Source of the DNA: Beroe forskalii
Taxonomy: Eukaryota; Ctenophora; Nuda; Beroida; Beroidae
NCBI GenBank assembly: GCA_011033025.1
Contig: WFMF01000017.1
Location: 930,001 to 994,000 of the forward strand
Direction of reading: 5' to 3'
DNA: 64,000 nucleotides
Part shown: positions 46,249 to 56,939 of the stretch, piece by piece
How the letters are laid out: each line of letters starts with the position of its first letter
Position numbering within the stretch: position 1 is the stretch's first letter
Notes under the pieces: generated by a model
The model's input: the letters and a program-made list of their open reading frames with translations, nothing else
Told to the model about the DNA's origin: nothing
The model's database searches: none
Program-made: the position numbers and the translations under genes

Positions 46249-46372
46249 TGTTCTGATAGCTGCCCCTTGGGCGGCAAAAGTTAGTGCTTGATGTTCTGAT
46301 AGCCACCCTTTGGCGGCTAAGGTAAGTGACTAATGTTCTGATAGCCGCCCTTGAAGTGGCTGAAAGCACTTG
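46249..46372 (+). repeat. Three tandem hairpin units
   Basis: Three copies of about 45 bases begin ATGTTCTGATAGC. Each contains a small inverted pair: GCCCCTTGGGCGGC, GCCACCCTTTGGCGGC and GCCGCCCTTGAAGTGGC. Changes in one arm are partly matched in the other, which keeps each stem. Confidence 0.75.
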
Positions 46373-46565
46373 TTGCTAAATCAGTGAATCATTCTTGAGT
46401 GACTGTCAGACTGAAAGTTTAATAAGAATCATGAAAATTGGTGAGGATGGACACCGGCCGTCATTTTCACGATATCATAAAGGAGCAATCCCGCCACTTT
46501 CAGAAATTGCAGTAGTTCTATTATAAATCTGTACCTCATACACATACACAAATCCTATTTTTCAC

Positions 46566-46632
46566 CTTCCTAACCACGATCTCTGCCAACCCTCTTCAAT
46601 GCCTTTTCGTAAAACAAAAAGGTGTTTGGGAG
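46566..46632 (+). repeat. Dispersed repeat, copy 2 (partner at 16925-16990)
   Basis: CCACGATCTCTGCCAACCCT, TTCAATGCC and TTTTCGTAAAACAAAAAGG follow the order of 16925-16990. Confidence 0.5.
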
Positions 46633-46639
46633 GAAAAAA

Positions 46640-48143
46640 TGATTTTCCACATTTCCAGTGTGATATTCTATTGCAGTTAGAGCAAGTTTCGTTTTTTTGG
46701 TGAATAAATATTCCTTTACAGCAATACTCACAAACTGTTGGTATCTCACCACGTTCTTCCCTAGCTAGTATGACATCGGGATAGCTGGGACATCAGAAGG
46801 AAGAAGGATTATCGGGACAGTAGTGCGGTAGGCGGAGGAAGGAAGAACACAAGGAGAAACTCTACTTCCATTAGAGGAGTTTGTACCCCAGTGGGGTAAG
46901 TTAAGTTGTTATCGTGTATAGTAGTTTGTTCGTCTGTTGGTTATTCCTTGACTCAATGATATTCATATACGATATACTTTATATCATATTTATATTCTCT
47001 TGAGATAGGGTTCTGAGAGTTTATTCTATTTACGATCTCAGGTTTGTTTGGCGACCGGTGTCGACCCAGTCGGGAGAGTTTGAATCAGGAGTACAGTGCC
47101 AGCCCATTACGGTGTTGACTCAGGATAACAGTAGTGCCGAGTTGGGATACTCTGTACTAGGACAATTCACGGGACTCTTCTCACACGGACTTTTCTGACA
47201 CGAAGTCAGATTTCTACAGGACACTGATCACCACAAAAAGTTTATTTAAAATAAGTTTCCCCAATTTTATGCATTTTTGGGTAGGCTTTTACCCTTTCAA
47301 TCGCGAGGTTGGTGGTTCTGATTCCCGGCCTTGCTACGTGCTAAGTGAGAACTCTCTCACCTAAGCAGCCACACGGTTCACTCAGCCGAGCGTACAGGAA
47401 ACAAAGGAGTGGTTAATGAGGAGCTGCCAATTGCAGCGAAGTCTCAAGTGAAGAAAGTATGGATTACACTTCCTTTAACCGTCACTGGCCTGTTTACGAA
47501 TCCTTCTGATTCCTGTCATTATTGTTACAGCTGTTGGAATAGAAGTAAAACCTTCGAAATAAAAAAAAATATGGTTACAATTTACTCTTGAGTTAACCAT
47601 AACATAAGTTAACCGTATATTTACTTACGAAAAATATACGGTAAAATTGTGGTAAACTATGGTTTAAACTTATGGCTCATAAGTTCAAAATTTCTGTTTA
47701 CGCTTAATAAAGTAACCATAAGTTAATAATAAGTTTACACCCCCTTTACCATGAGCTTACTGTTAGTTTGCTATAAGTTAACCAGGCCAGAAAAGAATAG
47801 AATAGAATTGAATAGAATTATATATACAATGTCAAATTACAGTTCCGTAATGTCAGACATATAAAAATAGATATAAATATGAATAAAATTGACCCTATCA
47901 CTGTCACTGACTTTTTAACACATAACACAAACACTTATACACAATAAGCTTGGCAGCAATGTTCAAGTTGCGCCATCCGCTAGGGCTTGCGATCTGATTT
48001 TCGCTTTGTTAGTCCCTCCCTGAACCGGCTGGAAATCCTTGATATGGTGGCCTGGAGCAGGTTTAGTCCTTGGCTCTCTTCTCACACCACACACTCCCCT
48101 TGCTATGTAGAAGTGATGGTCTGGATCCTCCTCTTCGCCCTCA
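46640..48143. other. Non-coding region with a tRNA-like patch and GTTAAC-rich tract
   Basis: At 47290-47340 the sequence CAATCGCGAGGTTGGTGGTT CTGATTCCCGGCC has a B-box-like GGTTCTGATTCC (47314-47325) and could be a SINE head, but no cloverleaf or A box was established. From 47590 to 47790 AAGTTAACC and AAGTTTAC motifs recur about six times on both strands and reappear at 49060-49300, on the far side of the LINE ORF1. No coding was recognised. Confidence 0.35.
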
Positions 48144-48928
48144 TCAGTTCCACCAGCTTTTTCGTTCTTGCCTCTCCTCAGGGGTTAGATCTGGTGCCAC
48201 AAACACTGGACCGTCGTAGGACTTTCGTAACTTCTTCCCACATCTGCGGAGGCGTACAGCTGCGTCACTGTTTGTGAGACGGACCTTGACAGGGCGGGGT
48301 ATGTCTCCGTTCTTCTTCCCCAATCTCTCGCAAAATTCGACATGGGGCTTCTCCCCTGCTTTGCTGAAAACTTCATTGACAACCTCTCCCAACTCAGCAC
48401 TGTCGTTCTCCTTAACACCGAACAAAATGATGTTTTTGGTCCTGTCCTCAGTCTTAACCGTGCCTCTTTCACAGCATCAGCAATTTCTTTAGCAGAGACT
48501 GGCGAGACTTGACTGCTGAAACTTGAGTTAACTGCATCACTGTAACTCCTTAACTCTGACTTTAGCGTAGACTCGAGTTTACCGACAGTATCACTCTGCA
48601 TTTCATCGAACTGCTTCTTCTGGCTCTGAAGTTCACTCCTCTGCAAACTCAAAACTTCGTCCTTTAGCTGATCAATTTTGCACGTTGACACTTTCAGAGC
48701 ATTGTAGCACAACTTAAGCTGTCGCAACGCATTGACAAGCCGGACTGAGACATGCAATTGTCTGAATTCCGCACAGTCAAATGCGTCAGGTGTCATTTCG
48801 TCAACATCCTTACATTTCACTTGGGCACAAAACGAACGCATCATCGTAGAAGTATCAAACAACATATCCTGAGCACTGTGTAAAGAATACTGATCCATGG
48901 TAGAGCTTGGAGATGTACTTGTACACAC
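48144..48928 (-). pseudogene. LINE ORF1 (coiled-coil plus RRM-like), one frameshift
   Basis: The first frame (from 48928, or from the better Met at 48898: MDQYSLHSAQDML) encodes about 165 residues. It includes a helical heptad-like stretch (LKLCYNALKVSTCKIDQLKD, EVLSLQRSELQSQKKQFDEM) and SPVSAKEIADAVKEA. A single shift near 48430 leads to FGVKENDSAELGEVV, EFCERLGKKNGDIPRPVKVR, LRKSYDGPVFVAPDLTPEER and QERKSWWN. The RLGK, RPVKV, LR and VAPDLTPEERQERK signatures define the ORF1 RNA-binding domain of CR1/Jockey-type LINEs. The gene is intact apart from the one shift, so it is fairly young. No ORF2 follows. Confidence 0.8.
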
Positions 48929-50711
48929 TTGTATTTAGTTGTATTCCATGAATATCTTTGGTGGTAAACCGATGGTCTGTGTGTGATGCGCTTATCTTAA
49001 AACTGCACAGAGAGATAAAAACGCAACGAAATCATGTGATAAGTGGTCTAAAGGCCATAAGTTATTAACCGTAAGTTAACAATAGTCAATACGTTTAAAC
49101 CGCAAATTAGCCAGTTTACCATAAGTTCAGTTACACTTCATCATAATTTCATCACTACTTGACCTCGACTTGAGATCATCACTTTACACTCTACGTTACT
49201 ACTAGGTAAGTTAACAATTTTCTTAGTTTTACCATACGTTTATAGATAGAGAATAGAGAACTATGCAAGCTTGAGTTGACGAAAAAGTTAACACAAGTTT
49301 GCCTACCTCAACCATACACATAAGTTTCTTGTGTTACAAAATAATTTCAAGTTTGAGCTACTGCTAGAGCCCCCCTATAATAGGATAATGTGAAAGGTAA
49401 ACTTGAGCGTGAACTTAAGGATAAGTTTAGAATTAAATTACATGGTAAGCTTATAATTGCAAAGTTAGGGTCAACTCATGTTAAACCTGTTGTAAAATTA
49501 TGGTGAATTGGGACTATACATTCATCCCAATTCAACATACTTTTAAGCTTTTACCACAACTCCACAAGTTTAACATAAGTCGACCCTAACATAAGTATTT
49601 TAATGCGACAGTCACATGTTTAAACTTTTGAACGAATCAGAAAGATGTTTTCCTGCAGTTTTTGATTAAGCCTCCCAATTTCACGAGGATTTCTTTACTA
49701 TGGATAAAACTTAAGCTTAAAGTGTAAACTGATGTCAGAGTAGTGGTAGAAATAACGTGTTTACCAGATACCTACTTCTCTACTTATCCATTTATGGTAA
49801 ACGGCTAAACTGATAACGGTCACATGGTTTTATTAAACTGAAGCAAAGAGAAAATTGCCGGATTGGCCAACTATATTTTCTTTTTAAGGTTCGGCCAATT
49901 AATAAAACTTTGGTACCGTCATTGTACCTTATTAAGTCATTATCCTGGGTTCTCGAAGTCTGAAATAAACTTGTAAACTTATTGGAGTTTTTGATTGTAA
50001 ACTTCCATCCGTGCAAGATAAGCTAACAAAGGAAGAATAATGGGCATATTAATTTTCAATAATGCAATCTTGTATAATTGTGAAGTATTTTGTGAAGTAA
50101 TTGTGAAGTACCTACTAGAATTCTACAAAATGATATTACTATTAGGGGCCATACATAATGACTTCCGCAAAATTCCATCCTTCCCAACGTCTGCAATCCC
50201 GAAAACCCTTGCCTCCCCCTCCTAAAATCTGTGAAGTTCCTTCTGAAATTTCCTCCTGAAATTACGAAAAAATCTGCCCAAATTTCCGAAAAAACGGACG
50301 TCAGCATTTGCCCAAAAGAACCTTAACCCCTCCCCCTACGCCTGCATTTAGCAGACTACCCCTCATTGCAGACGTCTTTTATGCTGCACCTGGAATGTGG
50401 ATGACCTCTTTTGAATTTTTCAACATTTCAGTTTGAAAGGGCTAAAATTGTGTCATTATACAAGTATTTAACACTAATCATATGTCTTAATATTTAGCGT
50501 ATGTCCATACACAAATGTCAAAATATAAGCATTGTCCATTTTCTTCCGATTCACTAACATTGTATGTCCAAATCAGACATAAGATGTTTGTAAATGGATG
50601 AAAAATTGACATACAAAGCGGTACGCCAAAAACTCCTATTTCTGAATGTTTCTGGGTTCCAAAAATATCACCATCGTGTCCGCCGTGAAAAACACTGAGG
50701 TTTAAAAAAAA
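48929..50711. other. Non-coding region between ORF1 and the 5.5-kb element
   Basis: AT-rich. AAGTTAAC and AAGTTTA motifs are frequent to about 49600, mirroring 47590-47790. The rest, including open frames at 49792-50016 and 50056-50307, shows no recognisable domain. Confidence 0.4.
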
Positions 50712-50755
50712 TAGGGATCGTTCACATATTACGTAATCAATTTTTGGGCATTTTT

Positions 50756-50935
50756 TACCGGCAACTTGGTAATCTGTCGACGGACAGTTACCGGTCGGTA
50801 ACCTGTCAGTTACCGACCACTTAACGGTCACTTAACGGTCAGTTAACGGTCGGTTAACGGACGGTTACCGCCCACGGACAGTTACCGGTCGGTTAACGGT
50901 CGGTTACTGGTCACTTAACGGACGGTTAACGGTTG
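50756..50935 (+). repeat. 11-bp GGTTAACGGTC minisatellite, left block
   Basis: Units such as CGGTTAACGGT, CACTTAACGGT and CAGTTACCGGT in tandem. The block stops abruptly at a LINE fragment beginning near 50936. It is oriented opposite to the block at 54638-55012, so it forms part of the inverted structure. Confidence 0.9.
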
Positions 50936-51965
50936 TAAATCAGTACTCTATGCTGATGACACCAACTTATTTATCATTGCTGACAACTGTAAATTAGCAA
51001 TCCAACATGCAAATAATACTCTCAAACTTTTAAGTAATTACATGAAAAGTAACCTACTCCATATCAACCTAGAAAAGTGTTGCTTCATCCACTTTGAACC
51101 ACCACCTGAAATACGAAAAAGGACAAGTGGAAGCTGTGCACGAACCCATAGCTATATTCCTAAATCTAAGCAGCCCAAACTTCTTATTGAAGACACCGAG
51201 ATTAAAGAAGCCAATTCAGCTAAATTCCTCGGGGTCGTTATTGACAACAAATTAACCTGGTCAGACCACATTGAATACCTTACAAAGAAACTAAAATCTG
51301 CCACTGCCATACTCAACCGTCTAAGGCCAGACATACCAGCAGAGAATCACAAAATGCTCTATCACTCTCTTTTCGAAAGCCATATGAAATACTGTTGTAC
51401 TGTCTTTGGGGGAGCATATAATTATATAAGAACCTAACTGAAAAAATCACCCGTATACAAAAGCACTGTGTTAGGGTCCTATTTGGTGATCGGGAAGCAT
51501 ACAAACAAAAAATAGATTATATCAAAACAGCAAAGGAGAATGGAGAAGCTATAGATCCAGAAATGTACAGAAAGGAAAGTTCAAAGCCACTGTTCATAAA
51601 ACATGACATAATAGCATTTTACCAATGGCTACAATTACAGCTTATGCACTGAAATCTTCAAACTTATCAACTCTGAACAGCCTAATGTAATATTTGATAA
51701 ACTGAAAACGTCGAATAGGAATCATAAAACATTACTCATACTGCAAGACATCCCTAGACAGAGCTTCACCTACCGTGGAGCACTGGCATGGAATACTGTG
51801 GCTAAGTCTATTATGAAGGGCAAGAAAATCGATGATATATCGATTGAAACCCTCAAGACATCTCTGAAAAAATCCATCTACAAATTACAAAGTGAAAATG
51901 ATCCTAATGAATGGACTCATTTAAACACAGTATTCAATAACATAGCTCTAGCAAAAGATGAATAA
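50936..51965 (+). pseudogene. LINE ORF2 3' fragment, starting at the RT YADD motif
   Basis: The translation begins at VLYADDTNLFIIADN directly after the minisatellite. It continues through LHINLEKCCFIHFEP, IEDTEIKEANSAKFLGVVID, NKLTWSDHIEYLTKKLKSAT and MKYCCTVFGGAYN in one frame (51042-51437). Further pieces in other frames are ITRIQKHCVRVLFGD, SSKPLFIKHDIIAFYQWLQL, QDIPRQSFTYRGALAWNTVA and TLKTSLKKSIYKL. These are the RT palm end, thumb and C-terminal LALWN-like tail of a Jockey/CR1-group LINE. The truncation at motif C fits an incomplete reverse-transcription product inserted in the minisatellite. Confidence 0.8.
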
Positions 51966-52319
51966 TTTAAATCAAATACTTTTTGACCCCTATGCAGACT
52001 TCTCTAATGGAATTTCTTCTTTCCTTGGCTTGGTAGCTCTGATAAACTTGAAAACAATAACAAAACTTTTCTATTTGAAGATTTTATTAGGCTACGACCA
52101 ATTGTGTGAAAACATCACTGTAACAAGGATCTGACTCAGTAAGGTTACTGTAGATCAGCTAGGTCGGTTGAGGATATAGGTAGGTATCTAATGCCACATG
52201 TATTAGGCAGTCACAACGACTGCAGTGTGAGTGTGCTGTGTGATACTTTTTATAATACTTCATAACTTCAATGATTTATTACATCTTTTTATTTTATACT
52301 ATAATATATGTATATTATG

Positions 52320-53290
52320 CTTTTTCCTTTACAACTAATAAAACAACCACAACAAACATTAAAACATATAGAAATAGGTATTTCACTATGCACTTTGAAA
52401 GATGTGTGTAATGTTTCTTTTTTGTTAAGCTTGTGTGTGTGAGCAAAAAATCTGCAAAAGTTGATGTTTTTGAAAAATTGTAATATAATTTTGAAAAATC
52501 GAAAAATGGATCCTATTGAAGAATCAAGCATTGCTAAATTTTCCTTGCAATACATAAGTAACGAATCAAAAGGCCCTACAACCTAACCAGATGAATGGTG
52601 GGTGCAGAAGGCAAGAAATTGCTCGTAACTCTCCATACACAACATCATGGCTAGCAAAGATTGTAATTTTAACGTTATTCCTGTGTCTTAGACCTTACCA
52701 CTTTAACCCAAATATTTCACTTTGAAAATTTTAAATAAGCAGAAAAACTCATCACACTAATTGAAAATATTGTTATTTAATTTGAAGTTGAATGGAATGC
52801 ATGTTTTTATTTATATAAAAATGTATTTATTATATCTAGTCTATTGAACAATTCACTGTTGTTATAACCAAGCAATATCGACAATATCATTGCTAAAAAC
52901 AGTATTGGCTTGATTAAGAATTGTAAGTTATTACTCAGAATAAAGGATTTGATATGAGATTTGATATAAGCTCAATGTATTAAAACAACGACCCCAAAAA
53001 GTGCCTCGTTGCCTAATTGTCTATCTAAGTATTTAAAGTGAATTTCCATTCTCAATCAGTTCCATGCAAACAATTGCTCTTAAGCATGTGCTAAACTAAA
53101 TTTCATGTTTCAAAATGACAAGGAATACAATTTTTAGAACAGCTTCACAGAGAACAATTTTCAGCATTACCACTCAAATCCTTTACCACCTGAGTTTTTT
53201 GGAATCATCTTTATCTCTGACAATTAGTATTTATATCTATTTTGTTTGTGTAAAATAAATTTTCTTGTTTTCCTCAATTTTCTTGTTTTC
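52320..53290 (-). mobile_element. 0.94-kb interspersed repeat, copy 2 (inverted)
   Basis: The reverse complement of 26438-27372 along its whole length. The terminal GAGGAAAACAAGAAAATT is duplicated in tandem here (53256-53291). It lies between the LINE fragment and the second GTTAACGG block, again at a minisatellite edge. Confidence 0.75.
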
Positions 53291-53410
53291 CTCACGGGCA
53301 GTTACCGGTCGGTTAACGGTCACTTAACGGTCGGTTAACGGTCGGTTACCGCCCATGGGTAGTAACCGGTCGGTTAACGGTCAGTAACCGGTCACTTAAC
53401 GGCCGGTTAG
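53291..53410 (+). repeat. 11-bp GGTTAACGGTC minisatellite, middle block
   Basis: Same units and same strand as 50756-50935. Probably the continuation of the left block, separated from it by the LINE fragment and the 0.94-kb repeat. Confidence 0.85.
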
Positions 53411-53449
53411 TGTCACAATCAATTGAATGCGTTATATATTAATTAACTA

Positions 53450-53740
53450 GCATATTATCTCATTGATAAACTATCGTTTACAAAAATAAAAAAACTAAAA
53501 GAAGTAACCTCTAGTTTAGTAAGGTGGGAAATACCAATTTCATCACGTATATAGCAAGTAATGTCGTTGTGCCATAACATGAAGGTGTGAAATCTCACGA
53601 TAGGAACATGGGGATTTACGAGGATTTTTTGTAGCAATGGTTAGTATCATTAAAAAAATAGCACCTTTTCCGGAGCAGAGAAACCCTTTCAGCTTCATAA
53701 TTTCCTTTAATCGTCAGTGCAGTTCTCATCTCTTCAGTTC
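53450..53740 (-). pseudogene. Possible N-terminal part of an ISXO2/Merlin-like transposase, inverted
   Basis: Minus-strand frames read YEAERVSLLRKRCYFFNDTN and then, after a shift, FMLWHNDITCYIRDEIGISH LTKLEVTSFSFFIF. This resembles the stretch before the catalytic core in IS1595-type transposases (RKGSFFE.S.L....I......W....I.....E.GIS..TV..W..F). It lies on the opposite strand to the catalytic half at 53745-54253, so the gene would have been split by an inversion. The similarity is modest. Confidence 0.35.
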
Positions 53741-53744
53741 TACT

Positions 53745-54253
53745 ACATGAGAGCATGACATGTCCTGGAGGTTGATGCGAATCCAAATTCGGGAAGAGGA
53801 AGTATACTCGGGGACGACGTGTTAAGGGAAGTGGGTGCTTGTGGTTGCTGTCGGAACAGCGGGACTGTTTCCTTGTTGAGTGTCCAGGGAACAGGCGAGA
53901 CAAATACACACTCATCCGTCTCATCAAGAAGTAAGTTTAAGCAGGAACTGTCATCCTGACAGACGGCTCCCTTTCTCATCATGGCTTCACCCGTCTGGTG
54001 GTCAACCAAAGAAAGAGGCTTCGTGGACCTACTCACTGTTGAACACACCAACACCTGTGAGGGCATGTGGTTTCATGCCAAGAAGCACAGGCGGCTTGGA
54101 ACTGGACAAAGCCGATCAAACTCCTCTAGCATGGCGATTGCTCTGTGTGTATTCATGTGGGTGAAGAAGCGAAACCTTACCAGAACTGGTCCTTCCATCA
54201 TACAGAACTTCAGCAAGGAGATCCCTGAACTGATGAGACGAATTTTTGATTAA
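53745..54253 (+). pseudogene. IS1595/ISXO2-type (Merlin-like) transposase catalytic fragment
   Basis: Successive frames read LEVDA, then ESKFGKRKYTRGRRVKG (53779-53829), FLVECPGNRRDKYTLIRLIK, GTVILTDGSLSHHGFTRLVV NQRK, and from 54005 RGFVDLLTVEHTNTCEGMWF HAKK...IALCVFMWVKK. These match the VDESKFGKRKY.RGR, T.I.TD....Y..L...VNH, FVDP.TG.HTNTIEG.W..K and FMWR blocks of the IS1595 (ISXO2/DDE_Tnp_IS1595) family. Eukaryotic relatives form the Merlin superfamily. The three acidic positions (D in EVDA, D in LTDG, E in CEGMW) are visible, but at least four frameshifts inactivate it. Confidence 0.75.
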
Positions 54254-54637
54254 GATATATAATATCGTATTTTACCGTATAATTGATTTAAACTTTGTTT
54301 TATTAGCTGATGCTCTGGTGCGGCGTAATGGGGGGCTAATTCATATAATTTAAATGTTAAAATTTCCTACTTAGTACAACATTCACTTACCCATGATAAA
54401 CGGATGGCAATTTCTTACTCATCAGTTAAACGGTGTGCCATATATTATATTTATAAGTGTTTGTCAATGGAAATATATTATACATCATCATCTAATAAGT
54501 GCCATTAAAGCATTAAAATTGGTTTTTAACTAATTCCATAATCATGTAGCATCCGAATGGAGAGAGGGTTTGCAATTGCAGACTGAAGAGAGGGGGTTTG
54601 AGGGTCTGAGATGCTTAAAACGGCCTTTAGCGACCAG

Positions 54638-55012
54638 TAACTGACCTTGGGCGGTAACCGTTCGTTAACCGACCGTTAAGTGACCGTTAACCGACCGTTA
54701 ACTCTCCGTGAGCGGTAACCGTACGTTAACCGACCAGTAACTGCCCGTGGGCGGTAACCGTCCGTTAACCGACCGTTAACCGACCGTTAAAGGACCGGTA
54801 ACTGTCTGTGGGCGGTAACCGTCCGTTAACCGACCGTTAAGTGACCGGTAACCGACCGGTAACTGTCCGTCCGTTAAGTGTCCGTTAACCGACCGGTAAC
54901 TGTCCGTGGGCGGTAACCGTCCGTTAACCGACCGTTAACCGACCGTTAACTGACCGGTAACCGACCGATAACCGACCGTTAACCGACCGGTAACTGTCCG
55001 TCGACAGATTAC
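54638..55012 (-). repeat. 11-bp GGTTAACGGTC minisatellite, right inverted block
   Basis: Units such as ACCGACCGTTA and GTGACCGTTA, the complement of the left blocks. CTGTCCGTGGGCGGTAACCG recurs as a higher-order unit of about 65-75 bases. It ends in GTCCGTCGACAGATTACCAA, the inverted counterpart of 50762-50788. Confidence 0.9.
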
Positions 55013-55139
55013 CAAGTTACCTTTTTACCCCCCCCCCCTCCGTAATCAAACGTAATCATGGCCAAACCCCCCCTCTTTTTCGGAAAATATTTCGTAATCA
55101 TGGCCCAACCCCCCCCCTCCTTCAGATTTTTGACGTCAC

Positions 55140-56060
55140 CAAAAAACTATATTAACTGACAAAAAATTAGAACGGTATCGTGTGTTTCAATTCAATCATC
55201 AACATCATCGAACTGAAGATGACATTCAAAGCTTCTTTTAGTTTTTCCTACGGAAATCTCGCCTACGACAACTCCTCTGACAATGAGATGTACACCTCCT
55301 CCTCTTTCTCTTCCTCCAACGCATCCTCATCTGCTCATCATCCTCCTTTACCTCCAATCATCCTCCTCCTCCTCTACACCTGAGGCCCCCAGTTCCACTA
55401 AAGAGCCAGAAATCAACGTCTTGGTCCCACCTCAACCTCCTTCAAAACCGATGGAACCAAAGTTTAGTATCCGTGTCCTGCTCATCTGCCACCAAAGCCA
55501 ACGGAACTCAAGATCCAGATCAGCCGTAGCCCCTAAGTGCCAGATCAGAGTCTGGCAACTTCACAGACAACTGCAGCTTCCTACACCTTCATCAAAAAGA
55601 GTGATTCCTGGATAATGGAGCTGCGGATGTACACCAAGACCTGCTCTGGCATCAACTCTAGAGCTCTAGGGAAAGAAAGGCCTCGAAACCTCTGATCAAG
55701 CACAGAGCAGCAAACCTTATATACAAAGAGGCACTGACACTGAAGTGGTTTGGAAGAGTTCAACGAATGGAGTACATCCCTCCTATATGGGCAGCACTAA
55801 AGGAACTATACATTCTGAACCATATTGAGTTAGAGTAGATCATGTTTTAATCATAATTATGAAATTTTGACAATATTTTATGTAAATGGTTAATTTTTGG
55901 TAATAAAAATTCGGAAATCCTTTAAATTTTCATAAAAAATTATTGAAATTTTCATGAAAATTCTTTAAAGTTTTATAAAAAAAACTTGAAATTTTCATGA
56001 AAATCTTTTAAATTTTCATGAAAATTCGTGAAATTTTCATAAAAATCCTTGAAATTTTCA
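55140..56060 (+). other. Inner right part of the 5.5-kb element, broken frames and GAAATTTTCATGAAAAT repeats
   Basis: A frame from 55213 (MTFKASFSFSYGNLAYDNSS) runs into Ser/Pro-rich text and then stops. A later frame reads NLIYKEALTLKWFGRVQRME YIPPIWAALKELYIL, ending near 55837. I do not recognise a family. From 55920 to 56060 AAATTTTCATGAAAATTC recurs five times, each a short palindrome around TTTCATGAAA. Confidence 0.4.
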
Positions 56061-56186
56061 TGAAAATTTAGATATTTTGATTACGTAATCATTGGCCAAA
56101 CCCCCCTCCCCCCCTCGTAATCAAACGTAATCATTTGGAAACCCCCTCCCCCCTTGGCTGATTACGTAATATGTGAACGATCCCTA

Positions 56187-56493
56187 AAGGAGTATCGAGG
56201 AATCCTCTTAAAATCTAACTATTGATTTTTTGTAAATAGGCTCAATAAAATTGGCCTAAATTTAATAGTTATATAAAAACTAAGAACAATCAGATGGAGT
56301 ATTTTAAAGTTGTTAGCTAGACTCGTGCACCTAATTCTACTTGTAAATTGTAAACCAATAAGTGGAGAGAAAAGGCATTTTTGGGACATGTTTTTTTGTT
56401 TGTTTGTAAACCCCAGAGGGGTACCGCTAAGGGCTTTTAAAAATTGTGGTTATTCAAAATGTGGACACGAGTCTTGAAACACCCTGTATTATA
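56187..56493. other. Non-coding spacer
   Basis: GTAAACCCCAGAGGGGTACCGC TAAGGGCTTTTAAA at about 56406-56440 resembles ACCCTTGTGAGGGCACCGCT AAGGGCTTTTAAA at about 21569-21600, so a short repeat is shared. Nothing else was recognised. Confidence 0.4.
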
Positions 56494-56638
56494 CACCACC
56501 AAAACCGTTGGACGGTTGGTCTAGTAACCCCCCCGCTGGTTTGGATGTGATCAGCCCATTTTGTCTCTTTTCAGGTTCCGTTGTCACATCCAAACCCGCG
56601 GGGGTTACTAAACCAACCGCCCAACGGTTTTGGTGGTG
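56494..56638. mobile_element. Palindromic MITE
   Basis: An arm starting CACCACCAAAACCGTTGGAC at 56494 is matched by its complement ending at 56638. About 60 bases pair with few mismatches, and a loop of about 25 bases contains TTTTGTCTCTTTTCAG. It is non-coding, and TATA-rich flanks obscure the target site. Confidence 0.8.
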
Positions 56639-56654
56639 ATATCTTGACAGATGT

Positions 56655-56800
56655 ATGTAGTTTGAACCCATATTACTTGCCCAAAGGCAGTTTGGACCCA
56701 CGTAACTTGCCCTCACGTAGTCCGAACCCACGTTACTAGCCCAAACGCAAGTCTAACCCATGCAACTTACCCAGACGAAGTCCCAAACTACGTTATCCTA
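56655..56800 (+). repeat. 33-bp tandem repeat beside the MITE
   Basis: About five diverged units of GTAGTCCGAACCCACGTTAC TAGCCCAAACGC. It starts 17 bases after the MITE and ends 20-30 bases before the LINE sequence begins. Confidence 0.75.
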
Positions 56801-56939
56801 ACTTGGAATTACTAGAATTGATTTATTTCTTAATTTCTACAAATCGTCCTACAAATCATCCTCCGGTGATGGGCTACTCGGCTCCAGTGACCCACCCCAT
56901 GATGCCTCTAGGAGTGTCCAGGCTAACCCAACACATTCC

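Larger units (their letters stand above)
50712..56186. mobile_element. 5.5-kb inverted-repeat DNA element with internal minisatellites and decayed transposase
   Basis: Perfect 28-base terminal inverted repeats (50712-50739 and 56159-56186) begin TAGGGATCGTTCACATATTA. Inside, the left end passes through AACTTGGTAATCTGTCGACG GACAGTTACCGG, and the same sequence inverted occurs at about 54985-55022. The right end carries three extra subterminal repeats of CGTAATCATGGCCAAACCCC type. If the outer TA is duplicated target, TA flanks both ends; a longer duplication is not visible. The body holds a transposase remnant (53450-54253), a LINE fragment and a second interspersed repeat, both likely later insertions. 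Confidence 0.85.

Noticed and set aside
46900-47220. LTR of a retrotransposon
   Set aside because: Some LTR-like composition but no second copy, TG...CA pair, primer-binding site or gag/pol found.
47280-47345. tRNA gene
   Set aside because: Only a B-box-like GGTTCTGATTCC and a partial 3' half are visible; no D arm or acceptor pairing, so at most a SINE remnant.
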